Assembly (NCBI GenBank): GCA_942492025.1
Contig: CALODJ010000004.1
Span: 1 to 64,000, forward strand
Direction of reading: 5' to 3'
DNA: 64,000 nt
Source: JABDQW01 sp942492025
GTDB taxonomy: Bacteria; Pseudomonadota; Gammaproteobacteria; SZUA-229
The translations under genes and the position numbers were made by a program. Position 1 is the first letter of the stretch. Every line of letters starts with the position of its first letter. Shown one piece after another: positions 43,391 through 52,242 of the stretch. Under the pieces are notes generated by a model that did not search any database, had not been told where the DNA came from, and saw nothing but the letters and a program-made list of their open reading frames with translations.

Positions 43391-44563
43391 GACCAGAACA
43401 CCCATGGTCAGTATGATGGCCGGCTCGAATATCCCGACAATATAGGCGATCAGCGTCACCTGCTCACGTTCCTGTTGGGTGGCGGCACGATCGAGCATTT
43501 CTTCCAGATTGCCACTGTTTTCACCGCTGGCGATCAGTTGAAGGGTCATTGGCGGGAACAATTTACTGTGATCGAGCGATTTCTTGATGGCGGTGCCTTC
43601 ACGCACACGGTCAGTGGCTTCCAGGATCGCGTTTCGCATGGGCAGGTTGCCGACCACCTGGGCCGAAATCCTCATCGATTCGAGCACAGTCACACCACTG
43701 CCGGTCAGGATACTGAAGGTGCGGGTAAACAGGGCTGTATTCAGGCCGCGGACCAGCTTTTGAATGATAGGAATTCTGAGTAGCCAGCGGTGGTAGTGTT
43801 CGAGGTATTTGGGCCGCTTCAGCAATGCACGTAGGCCGACGATGAGGGCGACGACAGCGATCAGCATATAAATACCGTAGCCGATGACAAAATCACTGAT
43901 GGCGATCAGCGCCATGGTCAGGCCTGGCAGATCCTGACCGATGTCTTCAAATACCGACACGACCTGGGGTACGATGTTGGTCATCAGGAAAATGACGATC
44001 GCGATGGCAAAAACGGTAAGAAAGGCCGGATATATCAGGGCCTGTCTGACCCTGCCCTGCAGTTCCTGCTGGTTTTCTGTGTAGTCGGCCAGTCTTTCCA
44101 GCACCGTATCGAGATGCCCGGATTTTTCACCCGCGTCAACCGTTGCACGGTAAAGGTCTGAAAATGCCTTGGGGTACTCACCCAGACCTGCTGCCAGCGT
44201 ATGGCCTTCCATGACCTTGGCGCGCACCGCGAACATCATGCTTCTGATGCGCTGTTTATCTGATTGATTTGCCACTGCGGACAGGGTTTCATCGAGTGGC
44301 AGGCTTGCCTGGACCAGGGTCGCCATCTGGCGGGTGATCAGAGCCAGCTCGGTGGTGCTGATGCCGCGTTGAAACAGGCGAAAAGAAGACAGGCCGCCTT
44401 TACCGGCATCGCTACTGTTTTTCTGGCTGGCGACGTTGATTTGTAGCGGTATCAGCCCTTTATCGCGCAGGTTCTGGCGGACCTGCTTGGCGGTATCGCC
44501 CTCAGCGACACCTTTACGTTCGCGGCCTTTTTCATCTAGAACGAGGTATTCGAATGCGCCCAT
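43331..44563 (-). CDS. gspF: T2SS-2 inner-membrane platform protein GspF
   Basis: The protein has 410 residues. MGAFEYLVLDEKGRERKGVAEGD is the usual start. Two T2SSF repeats (LITRQMATLVQASLPLDETL, LFTRTFSILTGSGVTVLESM) and three membrane helices are present, ending IILTMGVLVLLIVLGILLPIFDL. It is separated from gspE by 174 bp that contain a MITE remnant. Its tail is antisense to the rhomboid gene. Confidence 0.95.
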   Translation of the reverse strand: MGAFEYLVLDEKGRERKGVAEGDTAKQVRQNLRDKGLIPLQINVASQKNSSDAGKGGLSSFRLFQRGISTTELALITRQMATLVQASLPLDETLSAVANQSDKQRIRSMMFAVRAKVMEGHTLAAGLGEYPKAFSDLYRATVDAGEKSGHLDTVLERLADYTENQQELQGRVRQALIYPAFLTVFAIAIVIFLMTNIVPQVVSVFEDIGQDLPGLTMALIAISDFVIGYGIYMLIAVVALIVGLRALLKRPKYLEHYHRWLLRIPIIQKLVRGLNTALFTRTFSILTGSGVTVLESMRISAQVVGNLPMRNAILEATDRVREGTAIKKSLDHSKLFPPMTLQLIASGENSGNLEEMLDRAATQQEREQVTLIAYIVGIFEPAIILTMGVLVLLIVLGILLPIFDLNQLVK

Positions 44564-44570
44564 GCTGAAT

Positions 44571-44603
44571 CAGTATTCCACGCCGCCTGGTGAGAAATGC
44601 GGG
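44571..44603 (-). repeat. MITE terminal fragment between gspE and gspF of T2SS-2
   Basis: CAGTATTCCACGCCGCCTGG followed by TGAGAAATGCGGG matches the left end of copies 1 and 2 in reverse orientation. Only one end remains. It sits just upstream of the gspF ATG. The rest of 44604-44737 shows no gene. Confidence 0.75.
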
Positions 44604-44737
44604 CCAGCGACGAGGGCTGAGGCGATATCACACTGGCAGGTTCGATCGACGTCAGCGACCGTCTCGCGCCCTGCGCAGGCAACGGCTTGTTTCAACGGTA
44701 CGCTATGCGCTGACAGCGGGTTGGTATTCACGGCCGT

Positions 44738-46270
44738 TCAGTCTTCCCTGCTGACGCGCAGTACTTCTTCGAGGGATGTGACACCCTCCAGAATGAGTCG
44801 ACGTCCATCCTGACGCAATGTCGCTGCCTGGGAGTGGGCGTATTGCTCCATAGCGTGCTCCCCGCCTTCATCATGGATCATGTCCTGCAGCTTGTCATCG
44901 ATCGCCACAAATTCATACACCCCGGTGCGTCCTGAATAGCCCAGGTGATTGCACTCAGCGCAGCTTGCTGCCGAATAAATCACCGGCGTCTCGCCGGCGG
45001 GCAGATTAAGCCACTCACGCTCGCTCTCGGTGACCGTATGCGGTTTTCTGCAGGCGGGGCAGAGTTTGCGTACCAGTCGTTGCGCCATGACGCCGATCAG
45101 GCTCGAAGCCAGCAGAAAGGGTTCGACCCCCATGTCGCGCAGGCGGGTGATGGCGCCAACGGCGCTGTTCGTGTGCAGTGTGGACAGCACCAGGTGACCG
45201 GTGAGACTGGCCTGTACAGCGATAGTGGCGGTTTCCAGGTCGCGAATCTCGCCGATCATGACCACATCCGGGTCCTGACGCAGGATCGATCTCAATCCCC
45301 GGGCAAAACTCATACCGACTTTGGCGTTGACCTGCGTCTGACCGATACCGTCGATGTAATATTCGATCGGGTCTTCGACGGTAAGGATGTTGCGCGACTT
45401 CACATTCAGACGCGCCAGGCCGGCATACAGGGTTGTGGTTTTACCGGAACCTGTCGGGCCGGTGACCAGGATGATGCCGTCGGGCTTATGCAGCAGGGTG
45501 TTGAAGCGGGTCCGTACATCTGTTGCCATGCCCAGATTTTCCAGGGTCAGTCTGCCTGCCTGCTTGTCGAGCAGTCGCATCACCACGCGCTCACCGTAGC
45601 CGGCGGGCAGGGTGGAAACACGCACATCGACGGCCCGGCCTGCGACGCGCAGCGATATGCGCCCGTCCTGTGGCAGACGCTTTTCGGCGATATCGAGTTT
45701 TGCCATGACCTTGACACGGGATATGACCAGCGGCGCAATATTACCCGGCGGTTTGAGTATTTCTCGCAGCATACCGTCAACACGAAAACGCACCCGCATG
45801 CGGTTTTCAAACGGTTCGATGTGTATGTCCGAGGCATTGATCTTGATCGCCTCGGTCAGCAATGCGTTGATCAGGCGGATGATAGGCGCATCGTCTTCAG
45901 CTTCGAGCAGGTCTTCCGGTTCCAGTGTTTCGGCGAGCTGGTCGAGATCGAGCTCTTCGCCGACGCCTTTCATCATTTCGATCGCCTGGTCGCTACCGCG
46001 CTCATAGGTCTGCGCGAGCAGGGCATCGAATTGCTCGTTTGAAGCCGGACTTAGCGACAGCTTGCGTCCGGTGACACGACCGACTTCTGCGAGGATGCCC
46101 GGGCGGAAATCGGGGCGGTGAAGCAACTGCACCTTGTCATCCTCAATCTGTCCGATCAGAACACCGTGGCGTTTGGCGAAGGCATAGGGCAATATCTGTG
46201 GCGTCAGCTCGATCTGTTGGCTAACCCCAGGCTGGTCGTCAATGGCCTCAGAGTTTGTAGTCGAAGTCAT
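44738..46270 (-). CDS. gspE: T2SS-2 secretion ATPase GspE
   Basis: The protein has 510 residues, the standard length. It has VKVMAKLDIAEKRLPQDGRISL, Walker A GPTGSGKTTTLYAGL, Asp box TVEDPIEYY, Walker B with DVVMIGEIRDLETA and His box LSTLHTNSA. The zinc insert has CPAC and CAEC. It is shorter than the T2SS-1 ATPase, which carries an extra C-terminal tail. It overlaps the gspD end by 23 bp. Confidence 0.96.
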   Translation of the reverse strand: MTSTTNSEAIDDQPGVSQQIELTPQILPYAFAKRHGVLIGQIEDDKVQLLHRPDFRPGILAEVGRVTGRKLSLSPASNEQFDALLAQTYERGSDQAIEMMKGVGEELDLDQLAETLEPEDLLEAEDDAPIIRLINALLTEAIKINASDIHIEPFENRMRVRFRVDGMLREILKPPGNIAPLVISRVKVMAKLDIAEKRLPQDGRISLRVAGRAVDVRVSTLPAGYGERVVMRLLDKQAGRLTLENLGMATDVRTRFNTLLHKPDGIILVTGPTGSGKTTTLYAGLARLNVKSRNILTVEDPIEYYIDGIGQTQVNAKVGMSFARGLRSILRQDPDVVMIGEIRDLETATIAVQASLTGHLVLSTLHTNSAVGAITRLRDMGVEPFLLASSLIGVMAQRLVRKLCPACRKPHTVTESEREWLNLPAGETPVIYSAASCAECNHLGYSGRTGVYEFVAIDDKLQDMIHDEGGEHAMEQYAHSQAATLRQDGRRLILEGVTSLEEVLRVSRED

Positions 46271-48332
46271 CCCAGTCCCATTCTTCTTCTGGTTCGCTGG
46301 CTTTTACCGGTGTCTTGTCCGGATTGGCTGGTTTGGCCTGGGCCTGGGCCTTGTTCAGGCTTTCAGGCTGCAAGGGTGGCAACACCACCGGCTCGCCCTT
46401 GATCAGGCCGAAGTCGTCTTCTTTTTCTCTGATCTGCTCGGCACGCAGATAATTGTATTTCTCATTGGTGACATAAGCCGCATCGTTGAAATCACGCAGG
46501 ATACTGGGTTTGAGGAACACCATCAGGTTCTGTTTGCGCTTGGTGCTGGCCCTGGATGTGAACAGCTGGCCGAGAACCGGAATATCGCCCAGCAGTGGTA
46601 CCTTGCTCCGGGTATCGTCGATAATTTCCTCGATCAGGCCGCCGAGGACCAGAATACCGCCATCATCGACCAGGACGCTGGTCTTGATCGATCGCTTGCG
46701 GGTCACCGGGCCGCTGTTTTCGGTGATGGTGACCACGTCTGAGACTTCCTGCTCGAGATCGAGCTTGATGGTGTCGCCTTCGTTGATCTGTGGCGTCACC
46801 TTCAATGTCAGGCCCACATCCTGGCGTTCGATGGTCTGGAACGGATTTTGCGGATTAAGGCTGCCCGCACCGGTGAACTGGCCGGTAATGAACGGCAGGT
46901 TCTGCGCCACGATGATCTCGGCCTCCTCGTTATCCAGGGTGACGATGCTCGGCGTTGACAGGATATTCGCAGCCGAATCGGTCTGTAGCGCCTTAAGGAT
47001 CATGCCATAGCGGACACCCGAGCTGGTTTCACTGCCGACACCAACGGTCAGGCCGGAACCAAGATTCGATAATACGTTAATCGCCGCATCGGTGTCACCG
47101 GCGGCGGCAGCGATCAGGTCACCCAGGCCGACCAGGTTGCTGATGCCGATCGGAAAGGTGTTATCGCTGCTCTGGGTGCCGTCGACAACGGCGCCAACAC
47201 CAATTTCCTTGTCCCGGTTCGTGGATATTTCTGCAATGATGGCCTCGATATGCACCTGTGCCCGGCGAATGTCGAGCTGGCGGATCACGGATTTCAGTGT
47301 CATCAAGGTATTGGGGTCAGCGGTAATGATCAGCGCATTGGTTTCTTCATCGGCCTGGATGATGGCATTATCACTGATGAAGCTGGCACCGGCCTGGCTA
47401 CGGGCAGCCGCCGCGGGGGCCTTAGCCGGTGCGCGCGTACCAACGGTTGCTTTTTTTTGCTTCTGCTGTTCCTGTATGCCGGTCAGTATTTCGACCATGT
47501 TTTCTGCCTTGGCATAGCGCAGGTAGACCACGTGCGTGTTGCCACCGCTGTCATCCAGTGGCGTATCCAGTTGCATGATGGTGGTTCGGATTTTCAGCCT
47601 GATGGCGCGTTCTCCGCTCATCAGGATGCTGTTGGTGCGTTCGTCAGCCGCCAGGTTGATCTTGTTTCCCTGGTCTTTTGCCGATTGCGGATAGAGCGAA
47701 TTGACGATGCGCACCAGCTCGGGCGCCGAGGCATGTTTTAAGGGGATCACTTCCAGTTCGTCGCTCTCGGGCTTGTCCACGCCCTGGATGATCTGCACCA
47801 GGCGCTGGATATTACCGGCGTGGTCGGTAATGATCAGCGTGTTGGTCGGATTGTAGGCAGCAAGGTGGCCCTGCTGCGGTACCAGAGGCCTCAGGATCGG
47901 CACAAGCTGGGCTGCGGGCACGTGATCGAGACCAATGATCTTGGTTATCAGTTCGTCGCTGGGGCCCGCGGTGTCACGCGCTTTCAGCGGCAAAGGGCCC
48001 TGCTTGGCATTCACCTCGGGTACGATTTTGATCACGCTGCCGGTCGGTACCGCGGCGTAGCCGTGTACCTGCAGGATCGACAGAAATACCTCGTAGACCT
48101 CTTCCGGTGTCAGGGTCTCGGAGGATACAACCGTGATCTTGGCGTTGACCCTGGGGTCAATGATGAAGTTTTTTCCGGTAAATTTAGATACGGTACTGAT
48201 CAGAGCGCGTATATCCGCGTCCTTGAGGTTGAGCGTGATTTCATCCGCAGCAACCTGGGCAATCAGGAAGAAAGCCAACATCACACCACTGATGGACTGC
48301 TGTAACCACTTGCTTTTGTATCGTATGTTCAA
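46248..48332 (-). CDS. gspD: T2SS-2 secretin GspD
   Basis: The protein has 694 residues. A signal peptide ends near VAADEITLNLKDADI. N0-N3 domains (NFIIDPRVNAKITVVS, LVPILRPLVPQQGHLAAYNPTNTLIITD) and the secretin core (LDNEEAEIIVAQNLPFITGQF, DVGLTLKVTPQIN, VDDGGILVLGGLI) follow, with an S-domain-like tail (KYNYLRAEQIREKEDDF) that suggests use of a pilotin. It has no lipobox, unlike the T2SS-1 secretin. Confidence 0.95.
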   Translation of the reverse strand: MNIRYKSKWLQQSISGVMLAFFLIAQVAADEITLNLKDADIRALISTVSKFTGKNFIIDPRVNAKITVVSSETLTPEEVYEVFLSILQVHGYAAVPTGSVIKIVPEVNAKQGPLPLKARDTAGPSDELITKIIGLDHVPAAQLVPILRPLVPQQGHLAAYNPTNTLIITDHAGNIQRLVQIIQGVDKPESDELEVIPLKHASAPELVRIVNSLYPQSAKDQGNKINLAADERTNSILMSGERAIRLKIRTTIMQLDTPLDDSGGNTHVVYLRYAKAENMVEILTGIQEQQKQKKATVGTRAPAKAPAAAARSQAGASFISDNAIIQADEETNALIITADPNTLMTLKSVIRQLDIRRAQVHIEAIIAEISTNRDKEIGVGAVVDGTQSSDNTFPIGISNLVGLGDLIAAAAGDTDAAINVLSNLGSGLTVGVGSETSSGVRYGMILKALQTDSAANILSTPSIVTLDNEEAEIIVAQNLPFITGQFTGAGSLNPQNPFQTIERQDVGLTLKVTPQINEGDTIKLDLEQEVSDVVTITENSGPVTRKRSIKTSVLVDDGGILVLGGLIEEIIDDTRSKVPLLGDIPVLGQLFTSRASTKRKQNLMVFLKPSILRDFNDAAYVTNEKYNYLRAEQIREKEDDFGLIKGEPVVLPPLQPESLNKAQAQAKPANPDKTPVKASEPEEEWDWDDFDYKL

Positions 48333-48359
48333 TGTCAGATATCTTGTATTGGAATAGAC

Positions 48360-49244
48360 CTATTTTAGCTCAATGTTGAGCGGTACTTCCGCACCATTTC
48401 GCATGACCGTGATGGTGATGCTGTCTGCCGCGGTGAGCTGGCGCAGGGCGCCCATGCCGTTTTGCGGATTATCCAGCTTGATACCATTGATTTCAGTGAT
48501 CACATCGCTCGCTTCCAGGCCCATTTCCTGCATCAACTCACTGCCTTTCTGCTGTGGCTGCAGGCGGTAACCGATCTGTTTACCGTCGCGCTTGACGATG
48601 ACCGGGATCGCATAATCACCAAAGGAGGCCGGATCTGCCATGATATCTTCGCGTATACCGGCAAGTTCTTCGCCCGGTGAAGCCGGGGGCAGGAAGCTAC
48701 GCCCCCTTCCTGCGGAGGTAATACTGCCCACATCCTCGTCTTTGATCAGCTGTAGCGTCTCCAGCCGACCGCTGCGATTGAGGACGACGTGGTCGGGGTG
48801 AATCGCCTCTATACTGATTCCACCGGGCATTTTTTCACCAAGCGCATACACTTCCTCCTTGCCCTTTTTGCCTCGTGCGATGATCGCATGCGACAGCGTC
48901 ATCGGGTCAACGGCGATAACGCCCCGAAGTACCAGGTTAAGCTTCGTTTCCGGCACCTTTGTCGGTTGTTGTGGTAGCGCTGAGCGCTCCATCTCTCCGA
49001 ACAGATGGGCACTCGCTACTTGCATGATGGCCTGTTGCTGGTTGGTCCTTTGAACCGCCGGTGCAGTCGATTGGGTCCTCTCGTGCGATGCAGACTCAGC
49101 TTCGGGCAGGAACATCCAGGTGATTGTCGCCAGGGCATGGGCACAGGCGATAACCAGCAGCACACTGATAACTGCTGGCAGCCGCTGGTTGATTGGCTGC
49201 AGATAGGCTGTATTGGCTAGGATGGCGTTAAAACGGTTTGTCAT
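48360..49244 (-). CDS. gspC: T2SS-2 GspC with PDZ domain
   Basis: The protein has 294 residues. It has an N-terminal membrane helix (LPAVISVLLVIACAHALATITWMFL), the HR domain (LNLVLRGVIAVDPMTLSHAII, EEVYALGEKMPGGISIEAIHPDHVVL), and a C-terminal PDZ domain (GLEASDVITEINGIKLDNPQNGMGAL). It links the inner platform to the secretin and helps choose substrates. It is the first gene of the T2SS-2 operon, so its promoter should lie in 49245-49406. Confidence 0.94.
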   Translation of the reverse strand: MTNRFNAILANTAYLQPINQRLPAVISVLLVIACAHALATITWMFLPEAESASHERTQSTAPAVQRTNQQQAIMQVASAHLFGEMERSALPQQPTKVPETKLNLVLRGVIAVDPMTLSHAIIARGKKGKEEVYALGEKMPGGISIEAIHPDHVVLNRSGRLETLQLIKDEDVGSITSAGRGRSFLPPASPGEELAGIREDIMADPASFGDYAIPVIVKRDGKQIGYRLQPQQKGSELMQEMGLEASDVITEINGIKLDNPQNGMGALRQLTAADSITITVMRNGAEVPLNIELK

Positions 49245-49362
49245 GCAGAGCGTAGTCGATTGTCAACACTGTGATCATAACAGCAGAAAAGTCTGAATAC
49301 ATCAAAAAATTATCAAGTTTTTCGTGTGCTTAGCGACTGTCTGGCATGACATATCGGCAGAA

Positions 49363-49381
49363 AGGGTGCGCCGCGCGCACC
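49363..49381 (+). repeat. Half-site of the GTAGGGTGCGCC palindrome
   Basis: AGGGTGCGCCGCGCGCACC matches one arm of the palindrome family with one change. The second arm is not present. It lies upstream of gspC and downstream of yggT. Confidence 0.6.
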
Positions 49382-49406
49382 ATCTGTCCAGAAATCATCG
49401 ATTCTT

Positions 49407-49958
49407 TTAGAGCATGTGGAACAGATAAACCACCAGCTGCTTGATAAACATCAATGCGATCAGGGCAAACAGCGGGGAAAGGTCCAGTCCCCCGATGGGT
49501 TTGATCAATCGGCGAGCAGGCTGCAGTACCGGACTGGTGATGCTGAAAAGCACACCGATCACGGGGTTATAGGGGTCCGGGTTGATCCAGCTCAGTATCG
49601 CCTGGATGATGATCGCGAAGATAAAGATATTCAACGCCAGCGTGATGAAGTCTCTGATGCCGGTCAACAGAAGTGCGAGCAGGGTGGTTGAGTAGCCTGA
49701 TAATAGCGCAATGATGAAGATCTTGACCGCAATGAATGCCACCACAACCAGGATTGTCGCCACATCGACGCCACCGAATCCGGGTATGAGTTTTCTCGCC
49801 GGATTCAACACCGGTCCCGTTGCCTTGACGATAAACTGGGTAATGGGGTTATAGAAGTCAGCTCTTACCTGCTGCAGGATAAAGCGTAACATCAACACAA
49901 TGATGTACAGATCGAGCAGTGTCTCTAACAGGAATATAAACGGGTTTTGCGGTGTCAT
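49407..49958 (-). CDS. yggT: YggT-family membrane protein
   Basis: The protein has 183 residues. It has two copies of the YggT module (LDLYIIVLMLRFILQQVRADFYNPITQFIVKATGPVLNPARKLIPG and the second one LNIFIFAIIIQAILSWINPDPYNPVIG-VLQPARRLIKP), with four membrane segments in all. The family has no firm biochemical role. It lies 2 bp after proC on the minus strand, as in many gammaproteobacteria. Confidence 0.94.
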   Translation of the reverse strand: MTPQNPFIFLLETLLDLYIIVLMLRFILQQVRADFYNPITQFIVKATGPVLNPARKLIPGFGGVDVATILVVVAFIAVKIFIIALLSGYSTTLLALLLTGIRDFITLALNIFIFAIIIQAILSWINPDPYNPVIGVLFSITSPVLQPARRLIKPIGGLDLSPLFALIALMFIKQLVVYLFHML

Positions 49959-49960
49959 CG

Positions 49961-50785
49961 CTACTGGTCCTTACCCAGTTCATCTGCAAGCTCGCGTGAG
50001 CGCTCATGGGCTGCGTGCAAGGCTTGACTGACGTGGGCATGAAAATGATTGTGTTCAAAACTGGAAATTGCGGCGGCGGTGGTGCCGCCTTGCGATGTCA
50101 CCTGTGCGCGTAACTCTTTGGCCGTCAGTACACTCTCGGTAGCCATGCGTGCCGCGCCCAGTGCTGTCTGTAGCGTCAAACGGGTCGCGCTTGCCGGGTC
50201 CAGACCGAGCTCAACCGCTGTTTTCTGCATCGCTTCGATCAGTAGAAAGAAATAGGCGGGACCGCTTCCGGACACCGCTGTGACTGCATCGAGCAGGCCC
50301 TCATGTTCTACCCAGATGGTGATTCCAGCCGCTTGCAGGATATTGTCTGTCAGTTGTTTCTGAGCTTCGTTCACCGATGGATTCGCATACAGTGCTGTGG
50401 CACCGCACTGTATCAACGCCGGCGTGTTGGGCATGCACCGAACGATGGCTGTATTGCCGCCAAGCCAGCGATCGATATCTGTCGATCTGACGCCAGCCGC
50501 AATCGACACATAGAGCGGATCTGTAACATTTTCAATAGCTCCCAGCTGTCTGCATACCCGCTGTAACTGTTGGGGTTTCACTGACAGCACCACAACATCC
50601 TGCTGCAAGCTTGCAAGATTGCTGGCTGTGACCGCAACGTTGAATTGCTGCACGAGTTGCTCACGCTGACGCGCATCAGGCTCTGCCACCAGAATATCAG
50701 CCGGATCCGTACCCGCGGCGATCAGACCACCGACCAGGCTGGTTGCCATATTACCACCACCAATAAATGCAATACGTGTACTCAT
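49961..50785 (-). CDS. proC: Pyrroline-5-carboxylate reductase ProC
   Basis: The start at 50785 (MSTRIAFIGGGNMATSLVGG) fits the family, giving 274 residues; the frame extends upstream without homology-like sequence. It has the NADPH-binding GGGNMA, VLSVKPQQ, RCMPNTPALI and the C-terminal signature VTAVSGSGPAYFFLLIEAM with SQGGTTAAAI. It makes the last step of proline synthesis. yggS, which usually sits upstream of proC, is not present in the window. Confidence 0.96.
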   Translation of the reverse strand: MSTRIAFIGGGNMATSLVGGLIAAGTDPADILVAEPDARQREQLVQQFNVAVTASNLASLQQDVVVLSVKPQQLQRVCRQLGAIENVTDPLYVSIAAGVRSTDIDRWLGGNTAIVRCMPNTPALIQCGATALYANPSVNEAQKQLTDNILQAAGITIWVEHEGLLDAVTAVSGSGPAYFFLLIEAMQKTAVELGLDPASATRLTLQTALGAARMATESVLTAKELRAQVTSQGGTTAAAISSFEHNHFHAHVSQALHAAHERSRELADELGKDQ

Positions 50786-50865
50786 TTTCCATTGCGTCTG
50801 GATGTACAGGGATTCGCGAAGTCTACCATAGCTGGCCTGCATGCTCCCTCCCGCTGATGTATTAA

Positions 50866-50899
50866 CCCGCATTTCTCAGCAGGCGGTCAGAAATGGGGG
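50866..50899. repeat. Minimal MITE remnant: two terminal repeats back to back
   Basis: CCCGCATTTCTCAGC and GGTCAGAAATGGGGG face each other with only AGGC between them. The interior is gone. It lies in the 346-bp gap (50786-51131) between proC and pilT, which otherwise holds no recognised gene. Confidence 0.6.
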
Positions 50900-51131
50900 C
50901 TGGTTATATCAGGAACACGCGTTGGTTAAGCATCCGGCGCTGCAGCGTGCCCAAAAAATCCAAGGTTATCGTCGCGTAGGCGGGTGAAGGCCCGGATCTT
51001 GAACACAGCGCCATTCAAATAAGCGCCTGAAAAGTCGATTTGTTTTGCAGGAATGGCGTTCGCCCCGTCATGGTCTATAACAACAGCTAGAAGTTAAGAA
51101 CTCAATCATCATTCTGACCTCAGGGGGTATT

Positions 51132-52166
51132 ATGGATATCGCGCAGCTGCTTGCGTTCAGCGTCAAAAACGGCGCCTCCGATCTTCATCTATCAGCGGGT
51201 CTGCCACCCATGATCCGTGTGGATGGCGATGTACGCCGCATCAATGTTGATCCGATGGATCATGAGATGGTTCATGGCATGGTGTACGACATCATGAACG
51301 ATAAACAGCGCAAGGCCTATGAAGAGTATTTTGAAACGGATTTCTCATTCGAAATACCGGGTCTGGCACGTTTCCGTGTCAACGCGTTCAATCACAACCG
51401 GGGGGCTGGCGCGGTTTTTCGAACCATTCCCTCGAAAATACTGACTCTGGAAGATTTGAAGGCACCGAAAATTTTTGAAGATATCTCCAACACACCGCGC
51501 GGTATCGTGCTGGTGACAGGGCCGACGGGTTCGGGTAAGTCGACCACGCTGGCTGGCATGATCAACTATGTCAACGAAAATCACTATGGTCACGTACTTA
51601 CTATTGAGGACCCCATCGAATTCGTTCATGAGAGTAAAAAATGCTTGATCAACCAGCGTGAGGTACACCGGGATACGCTCGGTTTCAGTGAGGCGCTGCG
51701 ATCTGCATTACGTGAGGACCCGGATGTCATTCTGGTGGGTGAGATGCGTGATCTGGAAACTATCCGGCTGGCGCTGTCAGCTGCCGAGACCGGTCACCTG
51801 GTGTTCGGAACCCTGCATACCAGTTCTGCGGCCAAAACCATTGACCGCGTTGTGGATGTCTTCCCGGCCGCAGAAAAAGAAATGGTGCGTTCGATGATGT
51901 CGGAGTCGCTGCGCGCGGTGATCTCACAGACATTGCTGAAGAAAATCGGTGGTGGTCGTGTCGCAGCGCACGAGATCATGCTGGGCACCCCGGCGATTCG
52001 TAACTTGATCCGTGAAAACAAGATTGCACAGATGTACTCCGCCATTCAGACTGGCCAGTCCATCGGTATGCAAACCCTGGACCAGAATCTGCAGGAGCTG
52101 CTGTCCAAGGGCATGATCAGCAAGGACGAAGCCAAGAAGAAGGCTGCCAACAAGGATGCTTTTTAA
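51132..52166 (+). CDS. pilT: Type IV pilus retraction ATPase PilT
   Basis: The protein has 344 residues, the usual length. MDIAQLLAFSVKNGASDLHLSAGLPP is the PilT start. It has Walker A GPTGSGKSTTLAGM, the Asp box TIEDPIEFVH, Walker B DVILVGEMRDLETI, the His box GTLHTSSA and the AIRNLIRE motif needed for retraction. It depolymerises the pilus fibre and drives twitching. pilU follows 76 bp later. Confidence 0.97.
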   Translation: MDIAQLLAFSVKNGASDLHLSAGLPPMIRVDGDVRRINVDPMDHEMVHGMVYDIMNDKQRKAYEEYFETDFSFEIPGLARFRVNAFNHNRGAGAVFRTIPSKILTLEDLKAPKIFEDISNTPRGIVLVTGPTGSGKSTTLAGMINYVNENHYGHVLTIEDPIEFVHESKKCLINQREVHRDTLGFSEALRSALREDPDVILVGEMRDLETIRLALSAAETGHLVFGTLHTSSAAKTIDRVVDVFPAAEKEMVRSMMSESLRAVISQTLLKKIGGGRVAAHEIMLGTPAIRNLIRENKIAQMYSAIQTGQSIGMQTLDQNLQELLSKGMISKDEAKKKAANKDAF

Positions 52167-52242
52167 ACAGCCTCACCGTGAAAATACGCGTGGAGTAGCT
52201 ATACTTTCCTAATGATGCTGAAATTCAATGAGGTAGCGCGAT

